A DNA stretch of 64,000 nucleotides from Brevirhabdus pacifica (GCF_002797755.1 NZ_PGFI01000013.1:62001-126000); one strand, 5' to 3'; shown: positions 16,250 to 28,252, numbered from the stretch's first letter. Notes: generated by a model not told the origin, from the letters alone. Translations and numbers: made by a program.

Positions 16250-17065
16250 TTACTCGGACAGGCTGGGGAAATAGAGGCCGCCGGGCGACAGGGTGAAGAT
16301 CTCGTAACCGGTGGCGGTGACGCCGATCGAATGCTCGAACTGGGCCGAGAGGGACTTGTCGCGCGTCACGGCGGTCCAGTCGTCGGCCAGGACCTTGGTT
16401 TCAGGGCGTCCCAGATTCACCATCGGCTCGATGGTGAAGAACATCCCCTCTTCCAGCACGGGTCCGGTGCCCCAGCGGCCATAGTGCAGCACGTTGGGCG
16501 GCGCGTGGAACACGCGTCCCAGGCCGTGGCCGCAGAAATCGCGCACGATCGACATGCGATGCCCCTCGGCATGCTGCTGGATCGCGGCGCCGATATCGCC
16601 GAATGTATTGCCCGGCTTGACCTGCTCGATGCCCTTGAACAGCGCATCGTGGGTCACCTGGATCAGGCGCTCTGCCTTGCGGTTGGCGGTGCCGGCCACG
16701 TACATCCGGCTGGTGTCGCCGAACCAGCCATCGACAATAACCGTCACGTCGATGTTCAGGATATCGCCGTCCTTGAGCTTCTTGTCGCCGGGAATGCCGT
16801 GACAGACCACGTGGTTGACGCTGATGCAGGAGGCGTGCCGATAGCCCTTGTAGCCGATCGTGGCCGAGGTGGCCCCGGCATCCTCGACGGCCTTGGTGAT
16901 GAAGGCATCAAGCGCGCCGGTCGTCTGGCCCGGCTGGACCAGGGGTCCGACCTCGTCGAGGATCTGTGCGGCAAGGGCGCCTGCCTTGCGCATGCCTTCG
17001 AAATCCGCGGGTTCATAGACGCGGATCCCATCTCGGGTCACATGTGCGGTTTGGCGATCGTCCAA
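16250..17065 (-). CDS. map: Type I methionine aminopeptidase
   Basis: This ~271-residue cytosolic metallopeptidase removes initiator methionine. The five metal ligands are all present: Asp106, Asp117, His180, Glu213 and Glu244 (in NIDVTVIVDGWFGDT, CGHGLGR, TIEP, FEHSIGV). I use TTG at 17065 because CGGAG lies at correct spacing before it; for the TTG at 17071 this site would directly abut the codon. It lies 45 bases downstream of sfsA. Confidence 0.93.
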   Translation of the reverse strand: MDDRQTAHVTRDGIRVYEPADFEGMRKAGALAAQILDEVGPLVQPGQTTGALDAFITKAVEDAGATSATIGYKGYRHASCISVNHVVCHGIPGDKKLKDGDILNIDVTVIVDGWFGDTSRMYVAGTANRKAERLIQVTHDALFKGIEQVKPGNTFGDIGAAIQQHAEGHRMSIVRDFCGHGLGRVFHAPPNVLHYGRWGTGPVLEEGMFFTIEPMVNLGRPETKVLADDWTAVTRDKSLSAQFEHSIGVTATGYEIFTLSPGGLYFPSLSE

Positions 17066-17110
17066 GGTCAACTCCGGAAACTTTCTTGTATCAACTGAAT
17101 TTAGAACAAT

Positions 17111-17848
17111 TCACGACAAACCGCCAGCCGCCGTGCTGCCCTGCAGCGTGGGCGGCGTGAGGGCGCGGTCAAGCGTGATGCCCAGCGGCGAGATCCGCGT
17201 GCCGTGACACAGCACCTCGACCCCGTCGCCGATGGCCTGAAAATAGGCCGCCGCATAGGCCGGATCAAGGTCGGCCGCCAGTTCCACCGCCGTGCAATCG
17301 GTGCGCTGCACCACGTAGAGAAGCATGGCGCGTTGACCCTGCGCCACCATCCGCCCCAACTCGGCCAGGTGGCGGGCGCCACGGGCGGTGACGCAATCGG
17401 GAAACTCGGCCAGGCCGGGACGGCGGCAGAGGTGGACGTTCTTCACTTCGAGGTAAAGGTCGGGCAACCCCCCGCCGCTCAACAGGAAATCGACGCGGCT
17501 ACGCTCGCCATAGCGGACTTCGGGGCGGACTGTTTCATACTGTGCCAGGGCAGGGATCGCCCCCTGGGCCAGCGCCTCTGCCACCAGCCTGTTTGGCAGG
17601 GCGGTGTCGATCCCGGCCCAGTGACCTTCGCCCAGGTCTGACAGTCGCCAGGCCCAGCCAAGCTTGCGGCGCGGATCGTCGTTGGGTTCCACCAGGATGG
17701 GCTGACCGGGTGTGTTCAACCCCAGCATCGCACCGGGATTGGGGCAATGGGCCGTCACCTCGCGCCCGTCTTCCAGCCGGATGTCGGCCAGAAACCGTTT
17801 GTAGCGGCGCAGCAGCGTGGCGCGGACGAGAGGGGTTTGAAAGCGCAT
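17111..17848 (-). CDS. sfsA: SfsA family DNA/RNA nuclease-like protein
   Basis: This 245-residue member of the SfsA (sugar fermentation stimulation) family, with related nucleic-acid-binding and nuclease-like folds, has the hallmarks FLADIRLEDGREVTAHCPNPGAM at the N-terminus, then SRVDFLLSGGG, YLEVKNVHL and FPDCVTARGARHL in the catalytic-like core. Start ATG 17848. It precedes map on the same strand and is divergent from the CinA-like gene. True cellular role is not settled for the family. Confidence 0.92.
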   Translation of the reverse strand: MRFQTPLVRATLLRRYKRFLADIRLEDGREVTAHCPNPGAMLGLNTPGQPILVEPNDDPRRKLGWAWRLSDLGEGHWAGIDTALPNRLVAEALAQGAIPALAQYETVRPEVRYGERSRVDFLLSGGGLPDLYLEVKNVHLCRRPGLAEFPDCVTARGARHLAELGRMVAQGQRAMLLYVVQRTDCTAVELAADLDPAYAAAYFQAIGDGVEVLCHGTRISPLGITLDRALTPPTLQGSTAAGGLS

Positions 17849-17958
17849 GGCGCCGACCTATACCGCTTGTAGGTCGACGGACAAGCGGATCGCCCCGCGC
17901 CGCGCGGGCATTTCCCCGCCCCACTGCCGCCACCGCGCCATATCGCCAAGGAGCCGCC

Positions 17959-18687
17959 ATGCAGAACCCCACCGCCGCCATGCTTGCCATCGGGGACGAG
18001 ATCCTGTCGGGCCGCACCCAGGACGCCAACATGCACCACCTGGCGCAGGAATTGACGGCGGCCGGGATCGACCTGCGCGAGTGTCGGGTGGTGGCCGATG
18101 ACCACGACGCCATCGTCGAGGCCGTGCGCGCGCTTTCGTCACGCTGGGACCATGTGTTCACCTCGGGCGGGATCGGGCCCACCCATGACGACATCACCGC
18201 CGACGCCATTGCCGCCGCGTTCGACCGGCCGATCGACGTGCGCGCCGACGCCCGCGCGTTGCTGGCCGCCCATTACGCCGCCTCGGGGCGGGAGCTGAAC
18301 GCCGCCCGGCTGCGCATGGCGCGCATTCCCGACGGTGCGGCCCTGATCGAGAACCCGATCTCGACCGCGCCGGGGTTCATCCTTGAGAATGTGCATGTCA
18401 TGGCGGGCGTGCCCGCGATCTTCCGCGCGATGCTGGCCTCGGTCCTGCCCGGGCTGACCGGCGGCGCCCCGATCCAGAGCCGCACCCTGCGCGTCGAGCG
18501 CCCCGAGGGCGACGTGGCCGAGGTGCTGGGCGCCGTCGCCGCCGAATGCCCTGACCTTTCCATCGGCTCCTACCCCTTTGTCGAGGCGGGGGTGCTGGGC
18601 ACAAACCTGGTGCTGCGCGGCCCCGATCCGGACCGGCTTGAGGCCGCGCTGGCCGAGCTGAAGCGCCGGTTCGGAGGCTTGGCATGA
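17959..18687 (+). CDS. CinA-like/molybdopterin-binding domain protein
   Basis: This 242-residue protein consists of the MoaB/Mog-like (MoCF_biosynth) domain seen at the N-terminus of CinA: MLAIGDEILSGRTQDAN, FTSGGIGPTHDDITADA and MAGVPAIFRAML. The CinA C-terminal deamidase domain is absent, so it is the short stand-alone form. AAGGAG precedes the ATG at 17959; the frame is open far upstream but lacks support. Its end overlaps the acetyltransferase start (ATGA at 18684). It may be a COG1058-type nucleotide pyrophosphatase; function is uncertain. Confidence 0.88.
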   Translation: MQNPTAAMLAIGDEILSGRTQDANMHHLAQELTAAGIDLRECRVVADDHDAIVEAVRALSSRWDHVFTSGGIGPTHDDITADAIAAAFDRPIDVRADARALLAAHYAASGRELNAARLRMARIPDGAALIENPISTAPGFILENVHVMAGVPAIFRAMLASVLPGLTGGAPIQSRTLRVERPEGDVAEVLGAVAAECPDLSIGSYPFVEAGVLGTNLVLRGPDPDRLEAALAELKRRFGGLA

Positions 18688-19499
18688 CCGGGGCGGCAGA
18701 TCACCGCCCCGCACAGGCGGACGCCCCTTCACCGGGCACGGCGAATGACCAGGCCATCGGGGGGCAGGCCCTCGGGGGTGACGCCCCCCGCTTCCTGCGC
18801 GCGATGGAGGCGACCTGGCCCCCCCGTGCGGTCACGTCCCTCGGCCCCTGGCGGCTGCGCGACGGGGCGGGCGGGGGCAAGCGTGCCTCGGCCGCGACCT
18901 TTACGGGTGACCCCGGCGAGGTGTCGGATGCCACGATCGACGACGCCGTGCAGGCCATGCGCGACGCGGGCGGCCCGGTGCTTTTCCAGGTGCTGCCGGG
19001 GCAGGAGGCCCTGGACGCCGCCCTTGCCACCCGCGACTTTGCGCTGGTGGATCCCGTGGTCATCAAGGCCGCCCCCGTTGCCGCCCTGGTCGGCAACGCA
19101 CCCCCCTCGCCCACGGCACAGTTCATCTGGCCCGCCCTCGCCATCATGCGAGAGATTTGGGAAATGGGCGGCATCGGCCCCGAACGCCTGTCGGTGATGG
19201 AGCGTGTGGCCGGCCCCAAGACCGCGATTTTCGACCGGGTTGGCATGAAACCCGCGGGCGTCGGCTTCGTCGCCATGCATGAAGGTATCGCCATGCTGCA
19301 CGCGCTGGAGGTTCAGCCGCCCCTGCGCCGCAAGGGGGCCGCGCGGCATATCTTGGGCTCGGCAATCCAGTGGGCACAAGAGCTGGGGGCCGATCACCTT
19401 GCGGTTGCCGTGACAAGCGAAAATACGCCGGCCCGGGGCCTCTATACTTCTCTGAATATGGGAATCGTGGGACATTACCACTATCGGGCGGGGAGCTAA
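18684..19499 (+). CDS. GNAT-family N-acetyltransferase
   Basis: This 271-residue protein has the acetyl-CoA-binding GNAT core in the C-terminal third (IAMLHALEVQPPLRRKGAARHIL, ~201-223, containing the R/QxxGxG/A pyrophosphate loop, then ENTPARGLYTSLNMG). The N-terminal ~170 residues are less conserved, with an acidic/proline-rich first 35 residues. Overlap of four bases with the upstream gene implies co-translation. Substrate unknown. Confidence 0.82.
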   Translation: MTGAADHRPAQADAPSPGTANDQAIGGQALGGDAPRFLRAMEATWPPRAVTSLGPWRLRDGAGGGKRASAATFTGDPGEVSDATIDDAVQAMRDAGGPVLFQVLPGQEALDAALATRDFALVDPVVIKAAPVAALVGNAPPSPTAQFIWPALAIMREIWEMGGIGPERLSVMERVAGPKTAIFDRVGMKPAGVGFVAMHEGIAMLHALEVQPPLRRKGAARHILGSAIQWAQELGADHLAVAVTSENTPARGLYTSLNMGIVGHYHYRAGS

Positions 19500-19517
19500 G
19501 GCAAGGAACATAAACGG

Positions 19518-20093
19518 TTGAAAGACGAACCGGACATGCCGACGGCACTGAACCTGCCGCCAGCCGCGCCTATGCCTTCGCATATGGCGGGGTATTTCGA
19601 CAAATGCGTCGAAAAGCTGGGCATGGTCCCCAACGTCCTTCGCGCCTATGCCTTCGACCCCGACAAGTTCGACGCCTTCACCGCCATGTATAACGACCTC
19701 ATGCTCGCCGACAGCCCCCTGTCGAAGCTGGAGCGTGAGATGATCGCCGTCGCCGTCTCGGCGGTGAACCGGTGCTATTATTGCCTGGTCTCGCACGGGG
19801 CCGCCGTCCGGCAATTGTCGGGCGACCCCGAGCTGGGGGAGCGTCTGGTGATGAACTATCGCACTGCGCCCCTTGAGCCGCGCCAGCGCGCGATGCTGGA
19901 TTTCGCCGTCAAGATGACCGAGCAGAGCTACAGCATCGAGGAGGCCGACCGCGCGGCCCTGCGCAAGGTCGGTTTCGACGACCGCGCGATCTGGGACATC
20001 GCGGCCGTGGCCGGGTTCTTCAACATGACGAACCGAATGGCCTCGGCCACCGACATGCGCCCCAACCCCGAATATCACGGCCTGGCCCGATGA
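19518..20093 (+). CDS. AhpD-like peroxidase-related alkylhydroperoxidase
   Basis: This 191-residue all-helical carboxymuconolactone decarboxylase/AhpD-fold protein has the redox pair Cys-X-X-Cys in NRCYYCLVSHG (~82-92) and the proton-relay His. The segment LSKLEREMIAVAVSAVNRCYYC matches the uncharacterised peroxidase-related enzyme family (TIGR01926). The TTG start at 19518 has AAGGAA at nine bases; ATG 19536 is the alternative. The stop overlaps the next gene start by four bases. It is likely to reduce hydroperoxides, with electron donor unknown. Confidence 0.87.
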   Translation: MKDEPDMPTALNLPPAAPMPSHMAGYFDKCVEKLGMVPNVLRAYAFDPDKFDAFTAMYNDLMLADSPLSKLEREMIAVAVSAVNRCYYCLVSHGAAVRQLSGDPELGERLVMNYRTAPLEPRQRAMLDFAVKMTEQSYSIEEADRAALRKVGFDDRAIWDIAAVAGFFNMTNRMASATDMRPNPEYHGLAR

Positions 20094-21070
20094 TCGCACG
20101 GCTCCTTCCCCTGGCCCTGGTCGCGGCCCTGATGCCAATTGCCGCCCCGGCGATGGAATTCGACCTGCCGGCCAACGCCAAGCTGACCGCGCGTCAGACC
20201 GAAGAGACGGGAAGCTATGCCGTGCCGGTCGGTCCCTGGTCCGACGGCGCCCTGCCGACCCTGCGGGCGGAGGGCGCGATCCTGCGCCGGGCGATGCGGG
20301 TCGACGGCGGCGCGCTCAGCTCTCCGCAAGTGCTGTTCCCGATGCGCGAACAGCTTCTCAAGGCCGGCTACGAGGTCCTGTTCGAATGCAAGGCCCGCGC
20401 CTGCGGCGGTTTCGATTTCCGCTTCGGCACCGAGGTCATGGCCGAACCCGACATGCACGTCGACTTGGGCGATTTCCGCTTTCTCTCGGCCCGGCGGATC
20501 AATCGCGAGCGGGGCGCCAAGCCGGAATTCGTCAGCCTGATGGTCAGCCGCGGCTCCGACACCGCCTGGATCCAGGTGATCGAGGTGGGCGCCGATGTGC
20601 TGCGCCAGCCCGTGGCGTCCGTGGGCAAGTCCAGCCGCAGCGCCCGCGCCGGCAACAACCCCCATCCCGCTACCCGCAGCCGCCTGGTGCCCCAGACCGG
20701 TCTGATCGCCCGCATGGAAAGCGACGGAACCGCGGTCCTTGGGGATCTGGTCTTCGACACCGGCGCGGCCAGCCTGTCCCAAGGGGAATACGGCACGCTG
20801 GGCACCCTTGCCCGCTATCTTCGCGAAAGCCCCGAGCGTCGGGTCACGCTGGTCGGCCACACCGACGCCGAGGGCAGCCTTCAGGGCAATATCTCCCTCT
20901 CCAAGCGCCGCGCCCGTTCGGTCGGAGAGCATCTTGTCGCGCTGGGGGTCAGCCCCGCGCAGATCGAGACCGACGGCGTTGGCTACCTGTCGCCGCTGGC
21001 CAGCAACCTCACGGAAGAGGGGCGGCGCAAAAACAGACGGGTCGAAGCCATGTTGACCTCGACCCGCTGA
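20090..21070 (+). CDS. OmpA-family outer membrane/peptidoglycan-binding protein
   Basis: This 326-residue secreted protein has a signal peptide (MIARLLPLALVAALMPIAAPAMA-type, cut near residue 21), a ~150-residue unassigned N-terminal domain with a Cys pair (FECKARACGGF), and a C-terminal OmpA domain (~200-326) with GDLVFDTGAASLS, VTLVGHTDAEGS and SLSKRRARSVGEHLVALGV. It probably tethers the envelope to peptidoglycan. The overlap ATGA at 20090 couples it to the AhpD-like gene. It is convergent with the LysR gene. Confidence 0.88.
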   Translation: MIARLLPLALVAALMPIAAPAMEFDLPANAKLTARQTEETGSYAVPVGPWSDGALPTLRAEGAILRRAMRVDGGALSSPQVLFPMREQLLKAGYEVLFECKARACGGFDFRFGTEVMAEPDMHVDLGDFRFLSARRINRERGAKPEFVSLMVSRGSDTAWIQVIEVGADVLRQPVASVGKSSRSARAGNNPHPATRSRLVPQTGLIARMESDGTAVLGDLVFDTGAASLSQGEYGTLGTLARYLRESPERRVTLVGHTDAEGSLQGNISLSKRRARSVGEHLVALGVSPAQIETDGVGYLSPLASNLTEEGRRKNRRVEAMLTSTR

Positions 21071-21095
21071 TTTTCTGCCTTGCCGGTGGCGCCGC

Positions 21096-21998
21096 TCAGA
21101 TCGGCGCTTCCATCCCGGCGAAATGCGACACCAGATAATCGATGAAGGACCGCACCTTGGGTTGGGTGAACCGCCCCGGGGGATAGACCGCGTAGATGCC
21201 CAGCCGTTCCTGCGGCAGATCGGGGATCGCCTCCTCGATCAGGCCCTTTTCCAGCGCCTCTCGGTAGAGGAAGCTGGGCAGGTAGGCGATGCCAAGCCCC
21301 GAGATTGCAGCGTTCAGCAGCGACTGGCCGTCATTGACCGTCAGCCAACCGGCCGAGCGGACCTGACGCTTCTCGCCCGAGGGGGCGGTGATCTTCCAGA
21401 CGTTGCCGTTCGACTGGTTGGAATAATGCAGCAGCTTGTGCTCGTTCAGATCGTCGATCTTCTGGGGCCGCCCGTAGCGCGCGAAATACGCCGGGGAGCC
21501 GACCATGCGGCGGGTGGTTTCGGTCAGCTTGCGCGAACGCAGGGTGCTGTCCTCCAGCTCGCCGATGCGGATGGCCATGTCGAACCCTTCCGAAATCAGC
21601 TCCACGAAGCGGTTGTTGAGGACCATGTTGACGGTGATCTCGGGGAATTCCGACAGGAAGTCGCCCAGGATCGGCGACAGGTGATTGACCCCGAAATCCG
21701 TCGCGACCGAGATCCGCAGCAGGCCGCTGGGCGCCGATTGCATCGAGGTGACAAGCGCGTCGGCCTCGCCGGCATCGTTCAGCACACGGCGGGCGCGGTC
21801 ATAATAGGCCAGACCGATCTCTGTCGGGCTGACGCGGCGTGTGGTGCGGTTGAGAAGTCGTGCGCCCAGCCGCGCCTCCAGCGAGGAGACGTGCTTGGAA
21901 ACCGCCGACTTCGAGATCCCCATCTTCTTTGCAGCATCGGTAAACCCACCTTGGTCCACCACCGTCGCAAAGGCTTCCATTTCGGTCAGACGGTCCAT
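21096..21998 (-). CDS. LysR-family transcriptional regulator
   Basis: This 300-residue regulator has an N-terminal winged helix-turn-helix (FATVVDQGGFTDAAKKMGISKSAVSKHVSSLEARLG, ~9-43, in two pieces here) and a periplasmic-binding-like effector domain. It resembles the CrgA/YafC subgroup. The start at 21998 (MDRLTEMEAF) follows AAGGG; an upstream ATG at 22025 is rejected. Regulon is unknown; the adjacent fadH is upstream on the same strand rather than divergent, so no target is evident from context. Confidence 0.92.
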   Translation of the reverse strand: MDRLTEMEAFATVVDQGGFTDAAKKMGISKSAVSKHVSSLEARLGARLLNRTTRRVSPTEIGLAYYDRARRVLNDAGEADALVTSMQSAPSGLLRISVATDFGVNHLSPILGDFLSEFPEITVNMVLNNRFVELISEGFDMAIRIGELEDSTLRSRKLTETTRRMVGSPAYFARYGRPQKIDDLNEHKLLHYSNQSNGNVWKITAPSGEKRQVRSAGWLTVNDGQSLLNAAISGLGIAYLPSFLYREALEKGLIEEAIPDLPQERLGIYAVYPPGRFTQPKVRSFIDYLVSHFAGMEAPI

Positions 21999-22173
21999 TG
22001 ACGTGCCCTTTTCACTCGCATTCAACGTGACCTGTTTTCTGCGGGAATTCAGGCAGGAATGCGGAGGGCGTCGGACAATACCGGGGTAACTTCACGGACC
22101 GTTCAGGACACGTGCACAATGAAACAGGTGTTCCCGAAACGCGAACAGGGATCAAAAAGGGCGAAAAGGGCGC

Positions 22174-24261
<2,088 letters not shown>

Positions 24262-24308
24262 TCAACTGACGCGGCGGGAATGCTGTGGACGTTGGGACGC
24301 GCCGCGGC

Positions 24309-24689
24309 TCAGCTGGTTTCCAGGCAATGGCGGCGGAAGGCGCGCTTGAGCATGTCCAGCTCGGCCCGCAGCAGGTCGATCTCGGAGCGGATGTCATCCT
24401 CCAGCGGCTCGCCGGTGACGATGGTGAAGCTGCCAAGGCGCACGGCGCTGCGGGCGTCCTGGATCAGGATCGTCTGCACCCCGTCCGACAGGATCTCGGC
24501 GGGCACGGGAATGCGCAGCACCCACTGACCCTCGGTCGCCGGATCCTCGGTGATCTCGACCCCGTCCAGGGGCTGTTCGAGATGGGTGATCAACAGGTGG
24601 GGCCGGCCCGCGGCCTCGTCCACGGCGGTCAGGACGCCTTCCCAGACGCCAGCGTGCAGCCGCGTCTTGGTCAGCACGAAGCCCGCCAT
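24309..24689 (-). CDS. Conserved hypothetical protein, Rhodobacterales type
   Basis: This 126-residue protein starts MAGFVLTKTRLHAGVWEG; an upstream start at 24707 would overlap the DUF6478 gene more and is less likely. The first ~85 residues look beta-rich. The end (DDIRSEIDLLRAELDMLKRAFRRHC) is a predicted amphipathic or coiled-coil helix. No signal peptide or membrane segment. It starts 14 bases after the DUF6478 stop on the same strand, and I recall this pairing in related genomes. Function unknown. Confidence 0.8.
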   Translation of the reverse strand: MAGFVLTKTRLHAGVWEGVLTAVDEAAGRPHLLITHLEQPLDGVEITEDPATEGQWVLRIPVPAEILSDGVQTILIQDARSAVRLGSFTIVTGEPLEDDIRSEIDLLRAELDMLKRAFRRHCLETS

Positions 24690-24703
24690 TGCCGGATCGC
24701 CCC

Positions 24704-25477
24704 TCACAGCTCGGACCTCGGGCGGCGGATCATCGTCAGGTCGCGGATGACGATCTGATTCATCTCGGGGCCCTCGAAGATGAGGTCGAGCCAGATACGC
24801 TCGACTCGTTTTTCGTTGATCTTGGTATAGGCCATGTCGAATTCGACCATAATCTCTTTCGACCCTACGGGCAATTCGCGCACGATCTGCTCGGTATTAG
24901 GGCCGTGTTTGATGTTCAGCCGGGCAAAAAGTTCCAGCGGCTTTTCCAGCTCGACGATGGCCTCGATGCGCAGCACGTGGGTCAGGCGCAGGTCGCGCGC
25001 GGCTTCGGCCGGCAGGTCCAGAACTAGGGACAGGAACGAGCCGTCGAACTGAAACACGTCCATGCGCAGGCCGAAGGGGGCAAGATCCTCCCCCCGCGTG
25101 TTGCGCAGCTGGCGCAGGGTCAGCTCGCTGACCTTGCAGTCATGGAAGACGGTCGCCTCGTCGCCGAAGGCCGTTTGGCTTTCGACCGCGCTAATGCCAG
25201 GGGGCGAGAGGGGCCCGCGCCAGATCTGCGGCCGGTAGGCCCAGTCGCAATACATCGGCTTGCGGATGGCGTTGGAACTTAGAAGCGGCAGGGTCAGGCG
25301 GGCATCGGCCACGTGCAGCACCTGCTCCACCCGGCGGCGTTGCTGGCGGGCGTGGGTGCGCAGGGTGCGCAGCCGCTCAAGATCCGTGGTCTCGGCGATG
25401 GCGACGGCATCGTGCCACCAGTTCAGCGACCGGCGCTGACGGTATCGCCCGATGACTTCCTTCAAGCGTTCAAGCAT
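24704..25477 (-). CDS. DUF6478 family protein
   Basis: This 257-residue soluble-looking protein of unknown function is widespread in Rhodobacteraceae. Recognisable segments are SLNWWHDAV near the N-terminus, MDVFQFDGSFLSLVLDLP mid-protein and VERIWLDLIFEGPEMNQI near the end. AAAGGA precedes the ATG at 25477; in-frame sequence further upstream lacks support. It is probably co-transcribed with the 126-residue gene downstream. The beta-rich C-terminal half could be a binding module, but this is speculation. Confidence 0.83.
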   Translation of the reverse strand: MLERLKEVIGRYRQRRSLNWWHDAVAIAETTDLERLRTLRTHARQQRRRVEQVLHVADARLTLPLLSSNAIRKPMYCDWAYRPQIWRGPLSPPGISAVESQTAFGDEATVFHDCKVSELTLRQLRNTRGEDLAPFGLRMDVFQFDGSFLSLVLDLPAEAARDLRLTHVLRIEAIVELEKPLELFARLNIKHGPNTEQIVRELPVGSKEIMVEFDMAYTKINEKRVERIWLDLIFEGPEMNQIVIRDLTMIRRPRSEL

Positions 25478-25605
25478 TGCCGATCCTTTCGTCGCCCCAT
25501 AATGCGCAATCATGGCGGCCCGGACAAAGGGTTTCGCGGCGGGGGCCCGATTTCGGCCCGCCGCGCCCAATGTATCGACCGGACCCACCGGGGCCGGCGG
25601 CCCGC

Positions 25606-26265
25606 TCAGACCCGGCGGGAGTCGCTGTTGGCCTGCTGAACCCGGCGCACGAAATCGCGCATCAGCTCCAGCCCGGCGCGGCCATCCAGCGGATAGTCGG
25701 CGGTGCCGCCTACCGTCAACGACACCATGCGCGAGCGCACGTCGAAGAAGGCCCGCCACTGGTCCGAGCCAAGCGTCCGGTCCGAGGTGCGCACATAGAA
25801 GACACCGTCACGGGTAAAGGATTGGCGAACCGTCACGTCCGCGGCGCGACCCGATTGCGACAGCGCGGCGCGCCCCGCCTCGGAGGCCAGGAACACCCGC
25901 AGCTCTTCCAGCATCAGAGCCACGGCGGGCCCTTCCTCTGGCGCGCTGATCGAGGCCGTCAGCCGCGCCGGAACGCTGGGTTGGGGCGCGTCGGGCATGC
26001 GCGAGATCGCGGCGCAATTGCCCATCAGCACGAAGGATCCGGCCTCCCGCGCGGCCGAGGCCGCGGGGTCGACGCAGAAGCCGCGCGGACCGACGATGGT
26101 GACATCGGTCCCCGAGGCCACCACCTGCTTCGGCGCGACCCGCGACAGGGCCTTGCCCCCCGCGCCGGCGGTTGCCCCCGCGAAGGGGCCCCCGTTCAGC
26201 CCGGCGCATCCGGCAAGCCCCCCGGCGACGCCAAGCGCCGCCACCAGGCCGTAAAGCTGCATCAT
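25606..26265 (-). CDS. Putative lipoprotein, unknown function
   Basis: This 219-residue protein has a lipoprotein signal (MMQLYGLVAALGVAGGLAGC, lipobox LAGC, Cys20), so it is probably anchored in the outer or inner membrane on the periplasmic side. The mature part has a Gly/Ala-rich linker, a globular domain starting VTIVGPRGFCVDPAAS and ending YPLDGRAGLELMRDFVRRV. It starts 2 bases beyond the ilvD stop (either of two adjacent ATGs), so it is probably transcribed with ilvD. No family assigned. Confidence 0.8.
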   Translation of the reverse strand: MMQLYGLVAALGVAGGLAGCAGLNGGPFAGATAGAGGKALSRVAPKQVVASGTDVTIVGPRGFCVDPAASAAREAGSFVLMGNCAAISRMPDAPQPSVPARLTASISAPEEGPAVALMLEELRVFLASEAGRAALSQSGRAADVTVRQSFTRDGVFYVRTSDRTLGSDQWRAFFDVRSRMVSLTVGGTADYPLDGRAGLELMRDFVRRVQQANSDSRRV

Positions 26266-26267
26266 GC

Positions 26268-28001
26268 TCAAAGATCCATGTAGGCGTGCTTCTCGGCCTT
26301 GCCGCCGGGATGGGTGACAGCACCCTTGTTGGTGGCGCCGACAAGCTGGGCGTATTTCCACAGGGCGCCGGCGGCATAGATCGTCTCGCGCGGGCCGGAC
26401 CAGGCGGCCTTGCGGCTGGCCAGTTCCTCGTCGCTGAGATCGACCGAGATCGTCCCCTCGATGGCGTTGAGGGTGATGACATCGCCATCCTTGAGCAGGG
26501 CGATCGGGCCGCCATGCGCGGCCTCGGGGCCGACGTGTCCGACGCAGAAGCCCCGCGTCGCGCCCGAGAAACGCCCGTCGGTGATCAGCGCGACCTTCTT
26601 GCCCATGCCCTGACCCGAAAGGGCCGCGGTGGTGGCCAGCATCTCGCGCATGCCGGGGCCGCCTGCGGGGCCCTCGTTGCGGATCACGATGACCTCACCT
26701 TCCTTGTATTCGCGGTTGCGCACCGCCTGGAAGGCATCCTCTTCGCATTCGAAGACGCGGGCGGGGCCGGTGAAGACCTGCTCGGCCTCGGACATGCCGG
26801 CGACCTTCACGATGGCACCCTCGGGGGCGACGTTGCCCTTCAGGCCGACGACGCCGCCGGTCTTGGTGATGGGGGTGCTGACGGGATGGATGACGCGACC
26901 GTCGGCCTCACGCGTGACCTTGTCGATCTCGACGCCGATGCTTTCGCCGGTGACGGTCATGCAATCCTCGTGGATCAGACCGGCCTTGCGCAGCTCCTTC
27001 ATTACGACGGGCACGCCGCCGGCCTCATAAAGATCCTTGGCGACATAGGCACCGCCGGGCTTGAGGTCGACGAAGTAGGGGGTGTCGCGGAAGATGGCGC
27101 AGACGTCATCCAGATCGAAATCGATCCCGGCTTCGTGGGCGATGGCAGGCAGGTGCAGGCCGGCGTTGGTCGAGCCGCCGGTGCAGGCCACGACCCGTGC
27201 CGCGTTCTCGAGCGATTTGCGGGTGACGATGTCGCGCGCAAGGATGTTCTTTTCGATCAGGTGCATGACAGCCTGACCCGAAGCCTCGGCGTATTGGTCG
27301 CGGCTTTCGTAGGGCGCGGGCGCCCCGGATGAGTTGGGCAGCGCCAGACCGATCGCCTCGGAGACGCAGGCCATCGTGTTGGCGGTGAACTGACCACCAC
27401 AGGCCCCGGCGGAGGGGCAGGCCACGGCTTCCAGCTTTTCCAGCTCGCAGGTGGACAGGTTGCCGGCCTGGTGCTGGCCGACGGCTTCGAACACGTCCTG
27501 GACGGTGACGTCCTTGCCGTTCAGCCGGCCCGGCAGGATCGAGCCGCCATAGATGAAGACCGACGGCACGTTCAGGCGAACCATCGCCATCATCATGCCG
27601 GGCAGCGACTTGTCGCAGCCGGCCAGACCGACGATCGCGTCGTAGCAGTGGCCGCGCATGGTCAGCTCGACCGAGTCGGTGATGGCCTCACGCGATGCGA
27701 GCGAGCTGCGCATCCCCTCGTGGCCCATCGCGATGCCGTCGGTGACGGTGATGGTGGTGAACTCGCGCGGGGTGCCGCCCTGGGCCTTCACGCCCAGCTT
27801 CACGGCCTGCGCCTGACGGTTGAGCGAGATGTTGCACGGCGCGGCCTCGTTCCAGCAGGTCGCGACGCCGATGAAGGGCTGGTGGATCTCGGTCTCGCTC
27901 AGCCCCATGGCATAGTAATAGGACCGGTGCGGTGCACGGGCGGGCCCTTCGGTCACATGACGGCTGGGCAGTTTGGATTTATCGAACGGACGTTTCAGCA
28001 T
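26268..28001 (-). CDS. ilvD: Dihydroxy-acid dehydratase
   Basis: This 577-residue iron-sulfur enzyme of valine, leucine and isoleucine synthesis dehydrates 2,3-dihydroxy acids to 2-keto acids. The cluster cysteines lie in [22 protein letters not shown] and [15 protein letters not shown]. The C-terminal [19 protein letters not shown] is characteristic. The start at 28001 ([13 protein letters not shown]) is preceded by GGGAGGG; longer forms are not supported. Divergent from the CPBP protease gene across a 251-bp gap. Confidence 0.96.
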   Translation of the reverse strand: MLKRPFDKSKLPSRHVTEGPARAPHRSYYYAMGLSETEIHQPFIGVATCWNEAAPCNISLNRQAQAVKLGVKAQGGTPREFTTITVTDGIAMGHEGMRSSLASREAITDSVELTMRGHCYDAIVGLAGCDKSLPGMMMAMVRLNVPSVFIYGGSILPGRLNGKDVTVQDVFEAVGQHQAGNLSTCELEKLEAVACPSAGACGGQFTANTMACVSEAIGLALPNSSGAPAPYESRDQYAEASGQAVMHLIEKNILARDIVTRKSLENAARVVACTGGSTNAGLHLPAIAHEAGIDFDLDDVCAIFRDTPYFVDLKPGGAYVAKDLYEAGGVPVVMKELRKAGLIHEDCMTVTGESIGVEIDKVTREADGRVIHPVSTPITKTGGVVGLKGNVAPEGAIVKVAGMSEAEQVFTGPARVFECEEDAFQAVRNREYKEGEVIVIRNEGPAGGPGMREMLATTAALSGQGMGKKVALITDGRFSGATRGFCVGHVGPEAAHGGPIALLKDGDVITLNAIEGTISVDLSDEELASRKAAWSGPRETIYAAGALWKYAQLVGATNKGAVTHPGGKAEKHAYMDL

Positions 28002-28252
28002 GAGACCCTCCCGATGGCGCTGCTTGGGCTTTGGAATAGACGCGTGCGCGTTCAGACACAAGCGGGTGAACGCCATGCCGCGCCCGCCTGCGGCGGTGCA
28101 TCGCCTCTTGTCAGCGCGCCCCTCGGCGCCGGGCTTGCCGCGCCACTTGTTCGGGGCGCCAAGCGGGGCACCGGGCGGCGACACCTCGCCGCCGGGGCGC
28201 CCGCGCGCTATATGCAGGGGAATTGCCCCCGTGATGCCCGAAGGACCCGCCA

